Shown here piece after piece: positions 57,624-64,000 of a DNA stretch of 64,000 nt; the stretch's first letter is position 1; each line of letters opens with the position of its first letter. The notes under the pieces were generated by a model. The model made no database searches, was not told the DNA's origin, and saw only the letters and a program-made list of their open reading frames with translations. Source of the stretch: Paramecium sonneborni (Eukaryota > Ciliophora > Oligohymenophorea > Peniculida > Parameciidae); contig CAJJDN010000034.1 in assembly GCA_905182985.1 (NCBI GenBank), positions 3,736 to 67,735 on the forward strand, read 5' to 3'. The position numbers and the translations under genes were made by a program.

Positions 57624-60268
57624 TCATTAAGTTTATGATAGGGCAGTTAATAATTCCTTATCATCAATTGGCTTTGAAATAAATAAATCCATTCCACTTT
57701 CTAATCCTATTTTTTTACTTTCATTATCTGTAAATCCACTACATCCTATAATTTTAGATCTTTTCACTTATTTTTCAATTTCCATTTATCTAACTAATTT
57801 AGAAGTCTGATAGCCATTTAAATAAGGCATATTAATATCAATAATGATAACATTAATCCAATTGCAACAATAATCTTTATTATTTTACCAATTTTATAGA
57901 ATTTCAATGCATTCTTAACCATTGTTAGCTTTTAAATAAGTATATTTCATTCTATCTAATTTCCATCCTAAAGTTTATAAATTGAATGGTTCATCATCAG
58001 TAATAATAATATCAGGACATTTACAATTTTTTGATTGTTAAATTAATTAATCTTCAAATCTTTTTTAATTTATTTAATTATTAGAATTAATATCTTTTTT
58101 ACTTAAACCTTTAGATTCTTATAAAGTAGAAACTTAAGTTTCATTAACATCTTATATTTTAAATAAAAATCTAGTTCCTTTATCTAATCCTTTAGAATCA
58201 ACTTATAATCCTTCATCATTTCCACTTAATTTTTAAGCTAGAACATTACTTATCATTAATCCTAATCCTACTCCTGAAGTATTCATATTTTTAGTATCTT
58301 CTAATTTTCCAAATGGTTAAAATAATTTATTTTTATCTTCTGGTTTTAATCCAACTCCAGTATCTTCAACTGCAATTTCTATTAATTTAGGTTATAATAA
58401 TTTAGCTGTAACTGTTATTCCACCTATCTTAGTAAATTTTGTAGCATTACTAATAAGATTAAATATTATCTGTTATATTCTTTATGAATCAGATTTAATC
58501 ATTTGAGGAATCTTATTATCAACTTATAAATCTAATTTTAAATTCCTTAAACTTACAGGATATTACATTATTGATATAACATCATTCAATAATTTATTTA
58601 TTGAAAATTCTTAATAAGTTAACTTAAACTTTCCAGCTTTTAATTATGCTAAATCTAATAAATCATTTGCCAATCCTTATATTGATACTGCAGAACTCTA
58701 TAATGGTTATAAATATCTAAAATAATTAAAATTTATTACTTTTCTATCAAATTCTTATCTTTTTAAAAATAAATTTTCATTTATTAATTTATTTCAATTA
58801 TTGCTCCTAATGGATTACGTAATTCATGAGAAACATAAGATAACATTCTTGATTTATTTTTATTTTGTTATTATAAAACTTTAAATTAATTAAATAAAGA
58901 AACATCTCTTATCATTAATAAAACACTTCTCTTATTTTCATATATATAAGGTTTAATTGTTATCTAAATTAATAAGCCAGGATTACAATCATCTTATGAT
59001 TTATCTTCTTATAATTCATTATTTTATTCTTCTGTAGATTCTTCTATCATACATAACATTTTTTTGACTTCAGGAAAAAATCTTATTTTATCTTATCCTT
59101 TATATGTTCTTTATGAATGACAAGATAATTATCTTTAATATGGAGAAGGTAATCCATTTTTATCTTAAACTTTTTCTTGTAAAGCCTTTTCTAATTCTTA
59201 TTTTAGAGTTTCAGCTTTGCTAAGTTCAGCTTAATAATAATAATCAGTCTAATTATCATCAAAATTATTATTAAATATACTATCTTTAGAATTATCATCA
59301 TTTATTTATTAATCAAATTATTAATAAAAAGGTTAGTAATATTCATGTTAACTTTACTTTTACTTTTTATCTAACATTGAAAAAAATTAATCAAATTATG
59401 TTTATTCTTCAAATTAAAATTTAGAACTATAATTCTTTAATTCATACAACCTAGATAATATTTAATCTTATTTATTTTAATTATGTTTTCTTCCTAATAA
59501 TGTATATACTTAATTATTATGATAATCAATCTTATTTTAATCATTAATTATTATTATTCCTTCAGGAAATTAATTGAATAAAATTTCATAAAATGTTTTT
59601 TATTATTCTATTTATTCCAAAACTGATGGATCTCTTGAATAAATTGATGGATTCTTTATTACTCCTTAATTTAATGACATAAATTTAATTTAATTTGAAT
59701 CTTCATCTAATATTTATTACTAAGGACTTTCTATTTTCTCAGTTAAACTACGTCGACTTGATTACTTTTAAGGTGATTTTTATCTAGATGTATTTGTCAC
59801 TTCAATAAATTAATATAACAATAATAAACCATAAAGAGCTTCACCAAATATTATTCCTAGTTAAGATGAATCTATCAATAAATAAATTGTAGTTAAATTT
59901 GCTGATGCTATTACAACTAATAAAGATCCAACTCTTTTTACTTAATTTGATATTGTTGTATCTATCTCTTATTATATTGTTAATCCTAACCAAAAATATT
60001 AAAATCTGCTTAATAATCCATCATTTTTCAATCCAAAATCAACACTCCCTAAACAAAAGAGATTTAAAACTTACCATAATGATTTACATACTAATTATTG
60101 TTATTCAACGCATTTATTTATATATCTATTAAATGGTATAAGCATTAATGTTAATACTATACTAAAAATAACTTAAAAGTATTCTGTATTATGATTAATT
60201 AATTTTATTGTTAGCACCATTATAAAATAGGTTAGTTGAATTACCACTCTTAAATTAACACTAATCAT
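57624..60268 (-). CDS. Hybrid sensor histidine kinase with TM domain, PAS and receiver
   Basis: About 873 aa with one 23-nt intron after the H-box helix. Residues ~1-190 hold five or six hydrophobic segments (VVIQLTYFIMVLTI, VIFSIVLTLMLIPF, GIIFGEALYGLLLLY). A PAS-like domain near ~300 (ILFNQFPEGIIIINDQNKI) follows a linker. The HisKA domain has the phospho-accepting His in SYVSHELRNPLGAII (~480). The HATPase shows N-box LISNATKFTKIGG, G1 EDTGVGL and G2 GVGLGLMISN. The C-terminal receiver has the acidic pair (ITDDEP), phospho-Asp (IIIDINMPYLNGY) and Lys (ISKP). All catalytic residues are present, so phosphorelay is expected; the output partner is unknown. Introns and TAA/TAG-Gln codons show it is a native ciliate gene, not bacterial contamination. 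Confidence 0.93.
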
Positions 60269-60475
60269 AATATTATAATAATAATAATAACTATTTAAAT
60301 TATAAAAATATACTTACAATTTATTACTATTCAAACTAATATATTTATATTTCAAAATATCCTAATATTAGTTTTGTTACACTTTTTTCAGTATATTTTT
60401 AACTTTATCACTAAATCAAAAAAAAATAAGATAATAATAAATAATATTTAAGTTATATACACTTTAAAAAGATTA

Positions 60476-61509
60476 TCAATAATTTTCTAAATAATTACCA
60501 CTTTCCAATTGAATCTTTATTCTAGATAATTGTTCTTTTTTACTTTCAGTTAATCTATTAGTTTTAGCTAAATCCTTAAGTTCATCTTCAAATTTAGAGA
60601 CTTGATATTCCGTTGCCTTAAATCTTCCTTCTAAATGTTATTTAAGTCTTTTTTAAATAGATTAAAATTGAGAATATGATAAACTGTCATTTTTATATTC
60701 TTTTATTTTATCTTGAATACTATAATCTCTATTATGTATACAATAATATAATTGTCTATTGAATTTATCACTTAATTTGTTCTTTTCTTCATATGATTCA
60801 TTAATTTAATTTACTAATTGAGGTAAAACCTTACTATCTCTAACTTTTTCATATTTTTTGTATAATTGAACTTCTTTATTTTTTTCTGTTTATTTTCTAT
60901 CCTCATCATCTATAATCAATAATTATCTTTTAACATTTTCAGTTTTTCCAAATAAAGAACTTCCACTTGTATTTAATTTAACCGTATATCTTCTTGCTGA
61001 TTTACTTGGAGTATTTGACTGATAAGAAATTGGTTTATGGTTGTTAGTTGGATTATCTTAAAAATCTAATTCTTTTTTAATTTTTTCTAATTTCTCAATG
61101 TGATTTTCAACTCTATTTTTTTCATTTTTAATTATTTTTAGCATTTAAAGTTTATCCTAAGAATCAAAATATTCCTCAATATTTGGTAATTATATAGAAT
61201 AATTATAATTTACTTAAATTCTTTTAAGTTTAAAATTCCTAGAAGACTTCGCTTCAAGTACTCTAAATGATATAATAAAATATTTTACTATTAATTTTAT
61301 TCATTAAGCAACTACTTTAAAATAGTTTTTGCTCTTTTTTATCTAATAATTGGACTTAAGTCATTTTGATATTATTCTCTAGGACTAGGAGTGATTAAAT
61401 GTTGTTTTTTTAGTATAAACTTTTCTAATTAAACACTACCCTTATAAACGATTTTTTTTTATTCGATGAATTAAACTTTATTATCTTTATTTTCTTTGAT
61501 AAATTTCAT
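60476..61509 (-). CDS. Coiled-coil protein
   Basis: About 335 aa with one 26-nt intron (GTAAAATA...CATTTAG). The N-terminal part is basic, with a Ser-Pro site (LITPSPREQ). After the intron come coiled coils (LKIIKNEKNRVENHIEKLEK, KNKEVQLYKKYEKV, FEDELKDLAKTNRLTESKKEQLSRIKIQL) around a Ser/Thr-rich basic linker (SNTPSKSARRYTVKLNTSGSS) that looks phosphorylated. No family recognised. It lies upstream of the histidine kinase on the same strand with 207 bases between. Confidence 0.7.
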
Positions 61510-61710
61510 TCTAAAAATTATCAAATTTTGTTTATGAATAGAGTCATGATGTATTATTATAGAATAAAAAAAGAAATGATAAAATTATATAAATTGAATA
61601 GAAGTTAGTAAATAGTCAGAATGATAGTGTATATAATATTAATTCTATATCTTTCCTTAATTGAAATGTGATATTAAAATTAGTCGATTGATATATTAAT
61701 TAAATATAAA

Positions 61711-62793
61711 ATGGGTAATAATTGTGTTTCAGAGAGTGATTCATTAATTAATGAAAAAACATAAGGTAATTTAAATCAAATAGATTCCAGACCTGGAATT
61801 TATGCTATAGAGCATTCAACTAATACTTGTTTAGAAAGTATTTCAATATTGTCTTCACCAGACTCTGCTTATCCTATTACTTATAAAGATAATATGGATG
61901 TAATTGCATTTAAAGGTCATAAATTTGCTATTTTTGAAAAATATAGTGTTTATTATGGTGAAATCAATTAGAAATTCTAAAAAAATGGAAAAGGTAAATT
62001 ATATTTAAAGATTGTGGATAAATATGGAAACTATAACTTAATTGTTAAAAAAGGACTATTTAAAAATGATAAATATTTAGAATCAGGATTAATCTCACCT
62101 AAAGATGAATGTTTAGATGAAACCATAGATTCAAAAATCACAGTAGCATAAGATTCTTAAAATTCTATTATCTAAAATGAACATTATAAATACAATAGAT
62201 TAATAAATGAGAAAGACATAAATTCTATTAGCGATAAAAATTAATTAAGATCAAATATTGTCAATGGATATATTTAATATCTATAGTAATTAGATGAATA
62301 ATTATATTGGGATACTCCTCCTCATAAAAGAGAAAAGTTTTAAAGGACAATTATCTTTTAAAGTACTTGCCCATTAGACAATTATGATCAATTCAAATAA
62401 ATTATTAAATAATTTAGATTTGTTAAGTTTTGGTTAATTTACAAAAAAATAGGATTTGTTATTGAACATAATCCAAATCATTGGTATTTTGTAGAAGTTT
62501 AACTTACAGAAGAGGAATTCAATATCAATATATATGATTCTATTAAATGCAGTAAGGCATTTTATAATTAAATTAAATTCTAATTATCTCATCTCTTTAA
62601 AAAATTGCTGAATCACAGACTTGATGCTAAATTAATTATCAAAGATAATATTCCTCAATCATATAATACATATGATAGTGCTGTCTACACTTGTATTTTT
62701 GCTAGAATGCTTAGATGCAATTGCAAAAATAAAGTATTAAATCTGAGTCCTTAATAAATGAGATCTGATTTAGAAAAACTATTTCTTAATTGA
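61711..62793 (+). CDS. MORN/Ulp1-like pseudo-protease, probably N-myristoylated
   Basis: About 360 aa, intronless. The start MGNNCVSES fits N-myristoylation (Gly2, Ser at the sixth position after Met) with a Cys for palmitoylation, so membrane attachment is likely. Near residue 85 a MORN-like unit (YYGEINQKFQKNGKGKLYL) is seen. The C-terminal ~160 residues follow the Ulp1/SENP (C48) pattern: a His in NPNHWYFVEV, an Asp in INIYDSIKC, and a Gln and catalytic region IPQSYNTYDSAVYTCIFARML. In active enzymes the last reads Q-x-N-x-x-D-C-G-V-F-x-C, so the catalytic Cys is Ser here and the Gly is Ala, while His, Asp and Gln remain. It probably binds a Ub-like or acyl-modified partner without cleaving it; this is inferred. 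Confidence 0.78.
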
Positions 62794-64000
62794 TTATTAT
62801 TTATTAATTAATTATTTAATTTATATTTAATTAGTACAGCTTGTTAAAACTTTGGTAAAAAAGACTTTCTTTTTAATTATGATTGACTCATACTTAAGTT
62901 TAAAAATAAAGATTTGATAACAAAAGACAAATTCATTTATATGCTTTAAGAATTTCATTAAATGTTAAAATAATAAGTTAATTATTAAAAAATTACAAGT
63001 TGAATATGTTAATAGAACAGAATCAACACGAATAGTTCTTACTACTAAAATAAGTTATTTATAATCATTCTTAACATTTAGAACATTTTTTTTATATATT
63101 CTTCTAAAAAATAGGATATTTATTATACTCATCATCATTTTATATATTTATTACAACTTTATAGTTGAATGTGACCTATCAGACTAAAATCTAATAATTT
63201 TGAAATTCTATTTGGCATATTTATTCTTAGAGATTTTAGACTCATCATAGCCTTTATAGGAATATTTTAATTAGGTTTTTATTAAATTCTAATATTTATA
63301 TTATTTATATTTTCATAAAACACATTTTATATAAATGGATTAGAAAGAGCATTAACATAATGTTTTCCTTGATTTTTTTTTAAAATTCTTTTTCGATAAT
63401 CTTTATTTCTTTTTTATTTTAATTCATATTTTCATATTGATCAATTTTTCTATTTTATAGTATTATATATTCATAATTAAGTTGAATCTTCAAATAGTTA
63501 ATAAATTTATATCTATATACATTAGGAGAAATATTCTTATTTATATTCTAAATTTTTGATTTTCTTCTCCTTAATGAATTAATTTATAATCCTAAAAACA
63601 ATATCTTAAAATCAAAGATGAAAAAAATGTCTTTGTTAAATCTTTCTTGTATTTTGTTATTTGCATACAATCACTTTAATAATAATAAGAGAATCGATCT
63701 ATTCAATTATAATGATAACACTTCTATTATTAAAAATAATAGATATTTTTAAGTAAATATAATTTTGATCTTATCAAATTAATATTTTTAATCCTCACAA
63801 AATAAGTAGGATTATTGTTAATTATTAAATGCTTGCTGCCTTCTATTTTAATATATCAATCAATTATAATAATCATTTAACTAATTCAAAAAAACTGCTT
63901 TATAAAAATTTGAATTTTGTTGGTTGATTTGTATTTGTATTTCAATTTGAATTAATTCTAAGAGTTTTTTTCATATGAGTTAATTTTTATGGATTATAAT
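62794..64000. other. Window end, sparse, possible partial gene
   Basis: A/T-rich DNA with a weak minus-strand coding signal between about 63,260 and 63,690 (for example KIDQYENMNQNKKEIKII, then upstream NSLRRRKSKIQNINKNIS). An in-frame TGA upstream would need an intron to be bypassed and no start is visible inside the window. It could be the 3' part of a gene that begins outside, or a remnant. The rest shows nothing recognisable. Confidence 0.3.

Noticed and set aside
57624..60268. Bacterial contamination because of the two-component kinase
   Set aside because: The gene contains a 23-nt ciliate-type intron and many in-frame TAA/TAG codons, with base composition like its neighbours.
3235..62793. 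Interpreting the genes as pseudogenes full of stop codons
   Set aside because: TAA and TAG occur at positions where families have Gln, TGA is absent inside frames and present at the ends; this is the ciliate code.

Overview
The window looks like macronuclear-type DNA from a ciliate of the Paramecium kind. It is very AT-rich. Every convincing gene is open only if TAA and TAG are read as glutamine and TGA is the only stop. Most introns are tiny (22 to 32 bases), start with GTA or GTT and end with TAG or AAG. In each gene I worked through, removing these introns leaves a length divisible by three. A group I truncated haemoglobin with such an intron also fits Paramecium. Standard-code ORF finding fails here, because nearly every real gene is cut into pieces by TAA/TAG codons. 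All coordinates and lengths below come from hand translation with the ciliate code.

Layout. 1-3,234 is gene-poor. 3,235-5,430 (minus) is a secreted, heavily N-glycosylated protein ending in a cystatin domain. 5,431-8,839 is gene-poor and holds a perfect 24-bp palindrome. 8,840-18,199 (minus) is one giant gene of about 3,100 codons: a VLIG-type very large GTPase, an Asn/Gln-rich block made of 288-bp tandem repeats, a Cys/His motif and a C-terminal vWA domain. 18,827-19,064 is a twin CX9C protein. After 2.3 kb of sparse DNA come a two-TM ciliate membrane protein (21,360), an LRR protein (23,211-26,997), a gene of a new Cys-motif family (27,647) and the truncated haemoglobin (28,674). 29,883-31,956 is an exact 1,037-bp duplication joined at an N, lying in the 3' part of a coiled-coil gene.

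32,105-33,202 is a membrane-anchored cathepsin B-like protein that has lost its catalytic Cys and His. Then come a coiled-coil protein, derlin, a TBC Rab-GAP, several small genes (one like the ciliary protein C20orf85/CIMIP1, one with a CaaX-like end) and WRAP73. A tandem array of the Cys-motif family lies at 42,471-44,920. The right part holds a kelch/EGF membrane protein, coiled-coil proteins, a three-repeat Myb protein, an EF-hand protein, a small multi-TM protein, a hybrid sensor histidine kinase (57,624-60,268), and a probably myristoylated MORN/Ulp1-like protein whose catalytic Cys is Ser (61,711).

There are no operons. Neighbouring genes are packed with 1 to 150 bases between them in 36-62 kb, while the left half has gaps of up to 3 kb. 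Themes that recur: ER, secretory and membrane-traffic proteins (derlin, TBC, glycosylated cystatin, kelch/EGF), centriole or cilium proteins (WRAP73, CIMIP1-like, coiled coils), and cysteine-protease biology in the form of one inhibitor and two dead enzymes. The least explained items are the R-K-S-C-x-C-x-x-C-G family, the cystatin fusion and the giant GTPase. I saw no tRNA, rRNA, CRISPR array, transposase gene or telomere repeat.
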